This document shows positions 12,001-38,790 of a DNA stretch of 64,000 bases, piece by piece (the first letter of the stretch is position 1; every line of letters begins with the position of its first letter). The stretch comes from Ciona intestinalis. Lineage: Eukaryota; Chordata; Ascidiacea; Phlebobranchia; Cionidae. The stretch spans positions 1,433,050 to 1,497,049 of the forward strand of contig NC_020177.2 in the NCBI RefSeq assembly GCF_000224145.3. The letters are read 5' to 3'. The translations under genes and the position numbers were made by a program. The notes below the pieces were generated by a model. The model did no database searches, had not been told where the DNA came from, and saw nothing but the letters and a program-made list of their open reading frames with translations.

Positions 12001-15000
12001 ACATCACATCAGCTTACGAGTTACCATATATGTTACTTTTTAGGGGAATCATTATTATTTTTTTGTATAGCTGATAATTTGGACAACCCATTAGTAACCA
12101 CTTGGTTGGAGCAATTGTCGTTAAGTGTCTAGCCAAGAACACATACGCCCATAATGATAGTAGAATCTTACCTAAATCCCAGGTCCTTGACAAGGACCTC
12201 ACTTATAAAGATTAAAAAATACCTTGATCCAATCATAATAACAAATTCCGGAATAATCTTCAACGTCAACAGCTTCGAATGAGAGTATTACTTGGTCACC
12301 AGGTGGGGCTATGATGGTTTGAAGACACTCCACGTCAGCTTTGTAATTATACGGATACAACGGAGAGGTCATGACCCCGTAACCGTCAGTGAGAACTCTT
12401 TGCGCACAATCAGTGTCTCTTCCGACTGAAATTTATAAAAAATAAAATTTAAAAAAGTTAGCAGTTATGGGTTCAAGGCTCGTTGTTGCTACCATTGAAG
12501 ACATATGTGTCCTTGGGCAAGACACTTAACAGCAATTGCTCCAAACCAGTGGTCACTAATAGGTTGTCCCAACTATCAGAAATATCTAAAAAAGAAAATT
12601 CCGAAAAACAATCACGTACAAAGTAACATACATGGTAGCTCATAAGCTGGCACACGGTGTATGAAAAAAAACACCCTTATTATAACAACTGCCGTTTTCC
12701 AGCCATGCGAGACTAAAATAAGTTTCATTCATTTATTCACTAATGGGTTGTCTAAATTGTCAGCCATACAGAAAAAAAAATTATCTAAAAGAATTAGAAA
12801 TTACTTTTCACTCACCGACACAGAATTTGTCGCAAGTTAAATATTCCGTTTCTACGTCACTCGTACAATCATCTCCCTCACAAAACCTTCGTCGATGTCT
12901 CTCACATGTGACATCACAATCGCTCCATGCCGTCCAGTCGCTCCAACCATTCATATCTAAATCTAAAGAAAAATTTTATTTACAAAAAAATTAAAAAAAA
13001 AAAAAATTTTTTTTTAAATATAAAGAAACAATGTTTTGTTAAAAAAATATGTATTTTAAATTTAAAGGTTTTATAATTTTTTTAGGTCACACATCATGTG
13101 TGCTTAAGAAAACACCCATATGAAAACTGGAGAGTGAGCATGAGGTGTATAAATACACCATGTGTATCTGGTGTATAAGAAGACACCCATGTTATAACTC
13201 CACAGTGAGCATGAGGTGTATGAATACACCATGTGTGTCTGGTGTATAAGAAGACACCCATGTTATAACTCGACAGTAAGCATGAGGTACTCACCACACC
13301 CATACAGCTTTCTAAGTTTCCTCAAATCGACTTCCGAGAAACCCCCTCGTTGCCCCATGTTTTCACCTCCCTTAAACTTTGCCACAATAGTGGGTTCCCC
13401 ATTAGCAGAGAAAGCAGTGGGGCCGTAATGCATTATTGACGAATAATCGTAAATTTCACCCAAACTTGTAATCTGTGTTAAAAAAAAGAAAGTTATTGAC
13501 TGAATTATCACATTGACCAAATTCTTTGGTTAGTATCAATCTCTCCAACTCAGTGGTCACTAGGGGTTGTCCAAATTATCAGCCACACATAAAAAAGAAA
13601 AAAGTAGCGAAGATTTAGAAATATGGTAGAAAAGATTTAAAAATATTTTAAATGTAAACACAGGATATAGCGACAAAACAACAGTTGTTAAAACACGCTT
13701 ACAGTTAAAAACGAATTTACATTTAATTGAAAGAAAATAAGCGTGGTCGCTACACCTAGCAGACAAACAAGCCATTTATGTTTAATTATTATTAGGGTAA
13801 ACTTCTAATAAAAAAAACATAACAATACAACAAAGCGTGCGGAAAAATTTACCTGTGTTTCATCGTATTTGTTAAAGTTGTGTTCTTTCCCTTCCATTAT
13901 ATTTTCCCATATTATGTCAACATAATCATCTCTATCATATCTGTGGGCAAGAATTATATGAAAAAATGAAAATTTAGATTTTTTATGTTTTGAAAGACAT
14001 GAAAACTTATATATTATTTCTTTTTATTAAACATAAAAATTTATATTTTTTTGTGTTTTTAAAGAGATAAAAATTTATAATATTTTCAACTTGATAGAAA
14101 TCTTGGCAATCCATGCCATCTTTAGATTTAGGCCAGGGCAATAGGCAGATTTAAAAATATTTTAAATGAAAAAACAAGATATAGTGACAAAACAACAGTT
14201 GTTAAAACACGCTTACAGTTAAAAGGGAATTTACATTTAATTGTAAGAAAATAAGCGTGGTCGTTACACCTAGCAGATAAACAATCCAAAAGTCTAAATA
14301 TAAATAAACTTATTATGATATTTTTCATAATTTATTGTCACCTTGACTGTTCATGCCAGAAACCTAAGGCGTGCATTGTTTCATGTTCGATCGTTCCTTT
14401 AGTTTCGCATCCAACTCCGATCGAAATTGTTTGTTTTGATCCCATTCGCCCAACAGATGAATAACACCTTGAACAATATAACAAAATTTTTAATACTTTT
14501 TTTGGGTATAGTAGTGAAGATCTGTCCGGCGCCGTAGCATAGTGGTTAGCACGCCTGCCTGTAACCCAGAGGTAATGGGTCAGCTCGACGCTGCTACCAT
14601 TGTGGGCGTATGTGTCCTTGGGCAAAACACTTAACGGTAATTGCTCCAACCCAGTGGTCACTAATGTGTTGTCCAAATTATCTGCCATACATAAAAAAAT
14701 GAAAAAAATTCAAAAATAATAATTACCCACAAAGTAACATATACATGATAACTTGTAAGCTGGATCGAGGTATTAAACCCGTGTGGTAACGATTGTCATC
14801 TTCAGGCCACGCGAGGATAGAATAAGTTACATTCATTCATTCAAACTAATTGTTAAGACATAACAAAAATTTTATTTATTTCATTTAAAAAAGAGGTAAA
14901 ATTTTTTGTCTGGCGCCATGGCTTAGTGGATTAGGCGCCTGCATCGAAAACCAAAGGGTCCCCGGTTCGACGTTCGGCGACAGTACTAGCACTGATCAAC

Positions 15001-17990
15001 GTATCTGCACTGGTTGCACAAAAAGACCTAAATGAGCTTTCTGGGTGTTGGGGTAATAAGCCAAATCTGGCCTAAATCCCAGATCCTTGTCCCGCATCAG
15101 TTGACGGACAGAAAAAATGTGCCAATTGTAGTACTTTACCAGACATTGAACAACTTGTTGCCAAAAAGCTAGCACATCATAGCATTAAAAATAACTGATA
15201 TAATTAGTTGTTTTCGCTTTTAAAAAAATTAGCGCCGTTTTACATATTTGGGCTAAATCTGATAAGCATCTTTGTTAAAAGGGTAAAGCATACAAAAAAA
15301 TTTAAGAACCACTAATATAGGTTAATTAATATAATTATCTTATTTTTAGTTAAATAAACTAATATTACACCCCTTTAACAATATATTACCAGCTTTGTAA
15401 ATAGAGTAACCATATCTACCAAGCAAATTAAACTTAACCAATATTGCACACCTATGACGATATATAATACAGGTTATAAATATAGTAACCGTATTTACTT
15501 ATCTAATTGAATGAACGTAACTTACTTTATCCTCACGTGGCCGGAAAACGGCAGTCGTTATAACACGGGTGTTCTGTTTCATACTACTCGTGCCAGCTCA
15601 CAAGTTACCAAGTATGTTACTTTGTAAGTGTTTTTTTAAATTTTTTTATGTATGGCTTATAATTTAGAAGACCCATTAGTGACCCTTGGGTTGAAGCAAT
15701 TGCTGTTAAGTGTCTTGCTCAAGGACACATAGGCTCACAATGATAGCAACGATAAGCCTTGAACCCATTACCTCTTTGTTAGAGGCAGGCGCTAACCAAC
15801 TGTGCTCTGGTGTCGGACATATATAGTAACCCTATTTACTTAGCTAATTAAACTGAACTAATATAGATTGTAATAACCCATGACGCACGCCACCATCTTA
15901 CCCACTCTCTCTTGTGTACATAAGGTAGCTGGCCTCATTCCCACGTTCCACAAATTCTATGCACGGCATTCTAACGTTGTATTCGCGCAAAACATCTTTT
16001 ATTAACTCGCGGTCATCAAAGTCATATTGAGAGTGAATGACGTACGGGATTTTCTCTCCCCATCTAAATGCATAAACATATAGTAGGGTTGGGAAAGATT
16101 TATTCTATTTTTTAATATATTTTCTCGTTCTGTTTGGTAGTATACAAAGGACGTTAAATAAATTATAAAACGGTATCCTCAAGACTCCTATAGACTGTTG
16201 CTATTTGTTTAAAACATGGATTTTTCCCCACAGTACTATATCTATAATTAATACTATTTACATTATAAATATATATATTGTAAAGTAATGCTACAGAAAA
16301 ATATTTTGAATTTATTTTACTTCAAATTTTCGTCGACAATTGCATTCTTTTCATTTGAGGCAGGGTGTAGCAGAATGTCGCCTTCAAAATAATCAACACC
16401 AAGTTTCGAGTTCACCGACAAAATGTTGTCCATAACCCCTGGGTAACAAGATACATGGTGGTCATAAAACAACAAACGAAAAATCATGAAATGTGTCAGA
16501 CGCAGTAGGACAGTTGGTTAGCACGCCTGACTTTAACCCAGAGGTAGTCGGTTCAAGGCTTGTTGCTGCTACCATTATGGGCATATGTGTCCTTGGGCAA
16601 GACACTCAACTGCAATTGCTCCAACCCAGTGGCCAGTAATGGGTTGTCCAAATTATCGGCTACACATAAAAAAAATAAAAAAATCCTCTAAAAAATCACC
16701 CACAAAGTAACATACTTGGTAACTCACAAGCTGGCAAAAGGTGTATAAAATAGAACACCCGTGTTTAACGACTATTGTTTTCCGGCCACGTGAGGATAAA
16801 GTAAGTTAGATTCAAATAACTGAAGCATTTTAATACAGTATTAAAAAAAGATATAAATAAATGTATTTATTAAACTTCACGTGGCGAGAACAACAGTCGA
16901 TATAACACAGATTTTCGGAATAATACACCTTGTGCTCGCTTAATAGTTACCACATATGCAACCTTGTGTTTTTTTAAGGCTGCAATTTTGACAAACCATA
17001 AGTGACCACTGGGTTGGGGCAATTGCCGTTAAGTGTCTTGCCCAAGGACAAATACGTCCACAATGGTAGCAGCAACGAGCCTTGAACTAGCACCCTCTGT
17101 GCTGGAGGCAGGCGTGATAACCACTGTGTCACGTTGCCGGTTTCAATTTTTTTTTGTTTAATAAACACAACTTATAAAAATGGCTATAATGCGATGGCTC
17201 ACTTGAAACGAAAAAGTCACTTGGTAATCTGAAAAAACTTTTGCGTTCCTTCCAAAAAATCATAAATTGTTTAACATTTGAAAAATAAAATTATAAAATT
17301 TTAAACATTTACCTTTTGGCTTTAGTGTGGAGTTGAATAAATCATCCTGAAAATCATATGTAAATTTTTTATAAATTGATTTTAAAACTTTTAGGGTGGT
17401 ATGCAAAAAGTTCAATCAACAGTGATTATGGATTATCCTCAAAAACTTAAACAACAAAATCAGGTATTTAAGTGTCTGGTGGCCTGGCAAATTGGAAGTT
17501 TTCAGAGTTGGTAACGCGGCATAACATTGATTTCTGTAAATCTACGTCAAATAGATTGTATTGGGTCGTGTTTATAGATTTTTACTGGGTTTGGGCCCTT
17601 TTAAAAAAATGTTCTTCGGATGACTAATTATACTTTCTGCATACCACTTAAGTTTTTTGCTTGATCGCCATTTAGTTAAACTAAGATCAAGTAGAAACTT
17701 AAGCACACTTTATGTGTGGCTAATAATTTGGACAACCCATTGGTGACCACTGGGTTGGAGCAATTGTCGTTAAATGTCTTGCCCAAGAACACATACACCT
17801 ACAATGGTAGCAACTTCGAGCCTTGAACCCATAACCTCTAGGTTACAGGCAGGTGCACTAACCACTATACCACGGCGCCGGACGGATATTACCCTTAAAG
17901 TTTTATTAAGTAACTTACCCGATTTAAAGGCAATCCAATGACGAGTAGCAAACATTGAAAGGCTATTGTAACTTGTAACAATACTCCCAT
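6019..17990 (-). CDS. Secreted astacin metalloprotease with TSP1, CUB and MAM domains
   Basis: Secreted zinc endopeptidase, 631 residues in 15 exons: 17919-17990, 17313-17346, 16321-16438, 15902-16063, 14342-14467, 13853-13940, 13295-13472, 12816-12962, 12223-12425, 9477-9633, 8728-8892, 8010-8164, 7206-7316, 6820-6937, 6019-6080; every phase matches. Residues 1-24 are a signal peptide. The propeptide carries FEGD, the aspartate-switch motif that keeps astacins latent. The protease domain (about 66-259) has [15 protein letters not shown] at 157-171 and the Met-turn SIMHY at 212-216, so all zinc ligands are present. Then come one TSP1 repeat ([10 protein letters not shown], about 262-308), one four-Cys CUB domain (about 311-428, split over two exons) and one MAM domain (about 432-612, with [20 protein letters not shown]). 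There is no membrane segment after MAM, so it should be soluble, perhaps acting on extracellular matrix. Substrate unknown. Introns are filled with SINE-A, other repeats and 71-bp repeats. Confidence 0.93.
6225..6295 (+). mobile_element. SINE-A 3' fragment
   Basis: ACTCGTAAGC...GTTATAACGACTG segment. Confidence 0.65.
6622..6800 (+). mobile_element. SINE-A 3' fragment with an internal insertion
   Basis: CACCCACAAAGTAAC at the left and GAAACAGAGCACTTGT at the right, separated by about 60 unrelated bases. Confidence 0.65.
7364..7633 (+). mobile_element. SINE-A
   Basis: Head GCATTGTGGTTAGC, B box GGTTCAAGGCT, body and tail present; astacin intron 12. Confidence 0.88.
7775..7950 (+). mobile_element. 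SINE-A 3' fragments (two)
   Basis: Two partial copies of the GAGGTGTATGAAACAGAACA region in tandem. Confidence 0.6.
8270..8465 (+). mobile_element. Repeat family R
   Basis: TCAATTACGGTAGCGAAAA ... TCTTCGCTACACGAAGCAG; astacin intron 11. Confidence 0.7.
8912..9010 (-). mobile_element. SINE-A tail fragment
   Basis: TGTAACTTACTTTATCCTCG followed by the CGACAGTCGTTATAACACG segment. Confidence 0.7.
9757..9867 (+). repeat. 71-bp minisatellite, left part, split by the hAT element
   Basis: About 1.5 units in astacin intron 9, interrupted by the insertion at 9868-10603. Confidence 0.9.
9868..10603. mobile_element. hAT-type non-autonomous element, copy 1 (contains an N gap)
   Basis: Ends CACTGGCGTAAAG and CTTTACGCCTATG are inverted repeats; the flanks 9860-9867 and 10604-10611 are an exact 8-base duplication, AATACACC. 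It was inserted into a 71-bp minisatellite unit. N bases fill 10069-10282. Confidence 0.85.
10069..10282. other. Assembly gap (214 N)
   Basis: Inside hAT copy 1. Confidence 0.98.
10604..10760 (+). repeat. 71-bp minisatellite, right part after the hAT element
   Basis: About two units continuing the array at 9757 after the duplicated AATACACC. Confidence 0.9.
11286..11500 (+). mobile_element. SINE-A, head missing
   Basis: From CCTTGGGCAGGACAC to the CGTGCAAGGATAAAG tail; astacin intron 9. Confidence 0.8.
11680..11845 (+). mobile_element. Repeat family R, diverged (minus-strand partner at 10880-10985)
   Basis: TTATTTCGTCTCTTCGGTCA ... AACAACAGTTGTTAAAACAC ... GGCGTGACCGTTACACC. The partner at 10880-10985 is inverted. 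Confidence 0.65.
11975..12160 (-). mobile_element. SINE-A, head missing
   Basis: TTACGAGTTACCATATATGT to AACACATACGCCCATAATG. Confidence 0.78.
12458..12738 (+). mobile_element. SINE-A in astacin intron 8
   Basis: From TTATGGGTTCAAGGCTCG to the tail; about 70 percent of the 390-bp intron. Confidence 0.85.
13090..13287 (+). repeat. 71-bp minisatellite, about 2.7 units (astacin intron 7)
   Basis: In gene sense the array starts about 7 bases after the exon 7 donor (13293-13294) with ACCTCATGC. Confidence 0.92.
13605..13772 (+). mobile_element. Repeat family R (astacin intron 6)
   Basis: GTAGCGAAGATTTAGAAATA to GGTCGCTACACCTAGCAGAC. Confidence 0.78.
14150..14285 (+). mobile_element. Repeat family R (astacin intron 5)
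   Basis: TTTAAAAATATTTTAAATG to GGTCGTTACACCTAGCAG. Confidence 0.75.
14527..14838 (+). mobile_element. SINE-A, full length
   Basis: Head GGCGCCGTAGCATAGTGG to ATTCATTCATTC tail; astacin intron 4. Confidence 0.92.
14910..15105 (+). mobile_element. SINE-B (second tRNA-headed family)
   Basis: Head GGCGCCATGGCTTAGTGG, B box GGTTCGA, then a body with GCTTTCTGGGTG and GCCTAAATCCCAGATCC that differs from SINE-A. Confidence 0.8.
15106..15294. mobile_element. Fragment of the 58465-type hAT MITE
   Basis: Shares the TCAGTTGACGG...GTTTAAGAACCACT segment, joined directly to a SINE-B copy; one end is missing. In astacin intron 4. Confidence 0.7.
15510..15818 (-). mobile_element. SINE-A, full length
   Basis: Tail TGAACGTAACTTACTTTATC to a degraded head near 15818; astacin intron 4. 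Confidence 0.88.
16080..16240. mobile_element. MITE-T, degraded, astacin intron 3
   Basis: MITE-T ends TAGTAGGGTGGGGGAAGATG / CATCTTCCCCCACCCTACTA, with TA flanks and a body containing TTGGTAGTAAACAAAGAACA and GTTTAAAACACGATCAGG. Confidence 0.7.
16500..16815 (+). mobile_element. SINE-A, full length
   Basis: Head with GGTTAGCACGCCTGAC and B box GGTTCAAGGCT; astacin intron 2. Confidence 0.9.
16875..17140 (-). mobile_element. SINE-A
   Basis: CACGTGGCGAGAACAACAGTC to CACTGTGTCACGTTGCCGG; astacin intron 2. Confidence 0.85.
17712..17880 (-). mobile_element. SINE-A head half, near the astacin exon 1 donor
   Basis: GATAATTTGG-like body to CCACGGCGCCGG head, about 37 bases inside the exon 1 donor. 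Confidence 0.85.
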
Positions 17991-18521
17991 TGCGATGTCA
18001 TAAATAAGATGTAATCGTGAATAAATTGACTACATTCTGAAATCATATATAAATAAATAAAAATAAGTAAAAATACTAAAACTAATTTTTTTAATTTGTT
18101 TAAATAAATAATTGAAGTCCCAACATTTAAAAAAATGTAAGCACATATAGTAACTTGAAACTCACTTTAAAATTATTTTGAATTTATACTTTTGATATAT
18201 ATATAACACATTTTAACATTTAACAAAAACATTTAATTCAAAAACAAACATTTTTGTAGAACATTGGAAAAACATCAAAACAGCAAAAGAGATAAACCAC
18301 ATACATAAAAATTATATTTCAAATTCACAATTCTACCTTTATAATCAATTGTTGCATTCAAAAAATTACACCGAAAAAAAGTAAGTAAAAATACTAAAAA
18401 AAATGAAAAAAAACAACAAAATATTGTCGAATTTATTTGTACACTAAAAAAAGTGACACAAAATATTTGAAACAATTTTGAAAAAAAACAAAATAATTAG
18501 TTGAATTTATTTGTACGCTAC

Positions 18522-18655
18522 CTTCACCACTGCTGCATTGAAATGCAATGTGTGGTTTTACAGCATTATCATCATTGCTTCCATCATTCCACATATAGCT
18601 GAGTAAACATGGACATTGTGTTTGCAATGGAAGGGGTAAACATTTCATGACGTCT
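18522..18655 (-). CDS. Splice-bounded open exon of an unidentified gene
   Basis: Read on the minus strand it has a TTTTACAG acceptor, 134 coding bases with entry phase 2 and exit phase 1, and a GAAG|GTAGCG donor. The frame encodes 44 residues rich in Cys (KCLPLP, QCPCLLSYMW, FQCSSGE). It lies upstream of the astacin start and reads in the same direction. I do not recognise the protein and found no neighbouring exon that joins it, so it may be one exon of a larger gene, a pseudogene piece, or chance. Confidence 0.3.
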
Positions 18656-18753
18656 CTGTAAAACATGACGCATTAAATTTACAAGTTCGATGTAAAAGTT
18701 GAGTGGCATTATGTGTAAGTAAATATAGCTGCATTTTTTTTGACATGCAGCAG

Positions 18754-18977
18754 TTTGATTGACAGGTGGGTTTTGTTCAGGTTTGATTGACAGGTGAGTG
18801 TTTTTTAGGTTTGATTGACAGGTGAGCATTGTTTAGGTTTGATTGACAGGTGGGTTTGCTTAAGCTTGATTGACAGGTGAGTGTTGCTAAAGATTGATTG
18901 ACAGGTAAGTGTTGCTCAGGTTTGATTGACAGGTAGGTTTGTTTAGGTTTTATTGAAAGATAAGTGTTGCTTGACTT
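18754..18977 (+). repeat. 28-bp minisatellite, about 8 units
   Basis: Unit TTTGATTGACAGGTGAGTGT plus eight variable bases. Several units contain ACAGGTGAGT or ACAGGTAAGT, a perfect splice-donor match on the plus strand. Confidence 0.9.
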
Positions 18978-19002
18978 TTATTTACTTTTATAATACAGAT
19001 CC

Positions 19003-19255
19003 CGGCGCCATGACAAGGTGTTTTAAATGCTCGTCGTTGCTACCATTGTGGCCGTATATGTGTCCTTGGGCAAGACACTTAACGACAATTGCTCCAACTC
19101 GGTGGTCACTGATTGATTGTTAAAATTATTACCCAGACATAAAAAAAATATTTATTCATAAAGTAACATACTTGGTAACTTGTAAGCTGGCATGAGGTAT
19201 ACGAAACAGAACATATTTGTTATAACGACTGTTGTTTTCCGGCCACGGTAGGATA
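19003..19255 (+). mobile_element. SINE-A, degraded head
   Basis: From GGCGCCATG through CCTTGGGCAAGACACTTAAC to GGCCACGGTAGGATA. Confidence 0.85.
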
Positions 19256-20156
19256 TATCAGAGGTGTAAAAATATCTCGTCCCCCTTTTGTGCAACAACA
19301 GTTGTCAGCTGTTAAACGTCTGTTGAACTTTCTATTTAAACAGTTTAGTTGTTCAGACGGCTGAATTATAATAAATACAGAAAGCGCTAATGTTTGGAAC
19401 TTAAACTGTACTACAGAGTAATATATAAACTGAAAAGCTAGCTTTTATTTTGAATCAATTCTAATCAGGGAATTTCACGCAGGGTAAACCCCTATTGAGA
19501 AACTTTTAAAATCTATAACTTTTTCATTATTGAGCTGTAAAAAAGTTTTTCTGATTTAAATTAAAAATGTAAAATTGAAGTAATTTACAGCAGAAAAGTT
19601 ATACTATTGTTATTTTGGGCTATTCCAACAGTAAACGGTATTCAAAATAAAATCTAGTTATTGTCGCCATTAATGATCTCACATTATGAGCGTGTCCATT
19701 AATGGGCTTCCGCTGGGGGCAGCAATGACCCACCATTTTTCTTTGTTACGTCACAGAACAAACGTTACGTAAAGTTTATGTTGTCAAGCTGAATATAAGG
19801 ATACGTTTGTACGTAAATTATTTAGTTATGTAAAAGGTGTTTTTGTTATATAATTTTATTATATATGGTTAAAAATAGTTTAAAAATCTAAATTTAATCT
19901 GTAATTATTTGTTTAGTTGTGTTTAATTTTATGTACGAATTAAAGGTGTTTAAACAATCGTTTTTAGTTTATTTCTTATTATTATATAATTCTTATATCT
20001 GTCAGATCTTTATTTTTATTCAAACTTCCATATTAAAAGTGATAAAGTAACTTTATGTTGGATCTATTTTCAATATATATTTATATATATAATTATAATA
20101 TATATATATTTAATTAATAATATACTTTTGCACATTTTGGTGCTAGTGAAAAATCT

Positions 20157-20588
20157 TCCATATCAAATATTTTTGGAAAAGTTAATTTGAAAATACTTAA
20201 CAGAAAACGCTTTCGCATAAAAATAAACTATTAAAAAAAATGTGGGTGCTAGTGAANNNNNNNNNNNNNNNNNNNNNNNNNNNNNNNNNNNNNNNNNNNN
20301 NNNNNNGGATTACCAATATACTTTTGCTCATTTTGGTGCTAGTGAAAAATCTTCCCCCCCCCCACCTTATTTGCTAACCACTAACCCCTAGGTTAGGTGT
20401 TCCGTGTTGATGGTTAGGGGGTTAGTGGTTATAGGAGTTAGGGTTTAGTAGTTAGCAAATAAGGTGGGGGGAAGAAGACTCTTCGAGTCTTCACTAGCAC
20501 CCACATTTTTTTTAATAGTTTATTTTTATGCGAAAGCGTTTCTGTTAAATATTTTCAAATTAACTTTTCCAAAAATATTTGATATGGA
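20157..20588. repeat. Nested inverted repeats with an N gap
   Basis: Outer arms 20157-20256 and 20490-20588 (about 100 bases, from TCCATATCAAATATTTTTGG); inner arms 20351-20377 and 20452-20474 around CCCCCACCTTATTTGCTAA. A direct repeat TGCTAGTGAAAAATCTTCC also sits on both sides of the gap. Confidence 0.88.
20257..20306. other. Assembly gap (50 N)
   Basis: Inside the nested inverted repeats. Confidence 0.98.
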
Positions 20589-20865
20589 GTGGCACAATGG
20601 TAAGCATGACTGTCTCTACGCCAGAGGTGACTGGTTCAAGACTGGCTGCTGCTACCATTGTAGGCTTACGTGTCTTTGGGCAAGACAACTGCTATTGCCC
20701 AAACCTGGTAGTCACTATTGGGTTGTCTAAATTATCATCTATAGAGAAAACAATCACATAAAAAGTTACATAACTAGAGGTGTATGAAACAGAACATCCA
20801 TGTTATAACGACTATCGTTTCTCGCTAGCTAAGATAAAGCAAGTTAAATTTATTTATTCGTTCAT
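20589..20865 (+). mobile_element. SINE-A upstream of CLPX
   Basis: Head GTGGCACAATGGTAAGC next to the inverted-repeat block that ends at 20588; tail ends about 100 bases before the CLPX start. Confidence 0.85.
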
Positions 20866-20971
20866 TTCAGGTCAGTCTTAAACTTGTGTTGTAGTCGTGA
20901 TATTGTTTGTTAATAAATGACAGCGCATTCTATATGTTTTTACCTCAATATTAAAAACTCACGAAACCAAC

Positions 20972-36959
<15,988 letters not shown>

Positions 36960-37101
36960 TTAGTACTGCAATATTAAGATGTTTGTTACTTCTGCCGCCA
37001 GGTGTAATGTGAATTACGTTTTTTTCGGCTTATCTGGTAAAAAAACTTAATTTTTCTCTAGCGTTTCGACTGGTATTTAAAAAGTCTTTTTTTGGTTATA
37101 A

Positions 37102-37107
37102 AATAAA
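37102..37107 (+). terminator. Poly(A) signal candidate for CLPX
   Basis: AATAAA 143 bases after the CLPX stop codon, in AT-rich sequence. Confidence 0.5.
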
Positions 37108-37640
37108 TGTTTTTAAATACCAGATATGCCAAAAATACTGTTAAAAATATCACTGCGTTTTTTTTCCTGGTATTTGGGGTTTTTAGACGGAATTTTCACG
37201 TTTTACATAATATTGAATCTAGGTGGAAATTTTCGAGACTTTTATTGAGAAATATCCGTTTAGATAGGCCCGTGTTGTTTAAGTTTTTGAAAATTTTTCA
37301 TGTTTTTCTGAAACAGGATTCGTTTTTCGTTTTCATTTTGTACATTTCTTGTATTTGAGTAAAGCAGACTTGATTAAATAGAAATATCTGCACTGTCGTT
37401 TTTTCACAATACATTTCCGCGCAGATATTTCTTTGTTCAACATTAAGCACAGTTACGTGTATTGTGTTGGTCGTTATTTTTCTTGTAGGAGATTCCTGTA
37501 AATTGAACGTTCGCTATTTATAAACCATATACGTTGTATCAACATATTAAAAGATTATGCTGTAAAACCAAACCAAATAAAGCTAGAATGAATGAATGGA
37601 ACTTGTTTATTCTCGCGTGGCGGGGCAACGGTAGTTGTTA

Positions 37641-37834
37641 TATAGTAGGGTGGGGAAAGATGGGACACCTTTTAATTCTATTTTCCCGTTTGGTAGTAAA
37701 CAAAGAACATTCAAAGAATTACAAAACCGCATCATCACGACTCCCATAAAGCGTTGTTAATTGTTTAAAACGCGACCAGAACATTTCGATATTATGTGCT
37801 AAAGGTGTCGCATCTTCCCCAAGCACCCTACTAT
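37641..37834. mobile_element. MITE-T downstream of CLPX
   Basis: TATAGTAGGGTGGGGAAAG ... CATCTTCCCCAAGCACCCTA. Confidence 0.88.
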
Positions 37835-38790
37835 TACCCTTTCTTGCATGGTAAAAAGTTAATGCGAATAACGATCCGCATTAACTCGTCATATGATAAC
37901 TCGCTAACCGTGTTATTTTGCATGGTCATTGGTTTATGCGCGTATCAACATTGAGTTAACTTACTTAAGCGCAATATTGTTAAATCTAGTTTATAAAATA
38001 GGTTTTTATACTTTATGGTGATATTACCAGCTTAAAATTGTAAAAATAATACCCGAAAACGGTTAAGGTCTTAAAGGTGAAACTGTATACTTCCACCAAA
38101 CTTGTTATTACTCGCATAATGCGAGTAATAATCAACCTCCTACAGCAGATGACACGCTTATGACGTTATGCGTGTTAGCTTTGCCTTTGCGAGTAAATAT
38201 GCGAGTACTTACGCGCATAAAAGTGACCATGCAAAAAGGGTATATTTGTACCTCTACCATACATCGTCGTTTTTTTATTCTTTATAACCACGTGCAAATA
38301 TGTTCTTCAAGTATAGTTATACGTATCTCTAGTAGGCCGTGGTTTCTTCTACAAGGGTTTAAGTTAAGTACTATTGCTACTGTTTAGTATTACCTAATTA
38401 CAAACTATGTTTATATTTAGTGCTACTTAATTTTAAACTAGTATTTTAGTTTACTTACACACGAATATGGTTATTTATGAGTAGCCTATAATGTTACACA
38501 AAGATATATAATAATATGACAGTATTTCAAAACTACTCTTTGGTATTTGGGGACGACTATATTCATTTAATACCAACATTTTAATAAAACTACAAACCAA
38601 ACCAGTGCAGAAAGGGATTTGTATTGCTTTTTTAATTGTGTTGTGTAAAACAAAAACACAAATTCAACAAAAACAAAAATTCATAAATTTGGAATTTAGC
38701 GTTTTTAATTCAACATAAAAGTGATCGTTCATTACTGGTTAATTATGCGGTTTAAAATCTGAAAAATTATTTTAAAATTTATAAATATGT

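Larger units (their letters stand above)
17991..20971. other. Spacer between the divergent astacin and CLPX genes
   Basis: Holds the unidentified exon, the 28-bp minisatellite, two SINE-A copies and the inverted-repeat block. The AT-rich 19260-20140 part shows nothing I can name. Promoters of both genes must lie here but no clear TATA or initiator was recognised. Confidence 0.7.

Noticed and set aside
14527-14600. tRNA gene
   Set aside because: A- and B-box-like sequences are present, but the same head occurs on many SINE copies with no intact cloverleaf.
14338-14688. Astacin exon read as one 116-codon frame starting at 14688
   Set aside because: The left part of that frame is SINE-A sequence; the real exon is 14342-14467.
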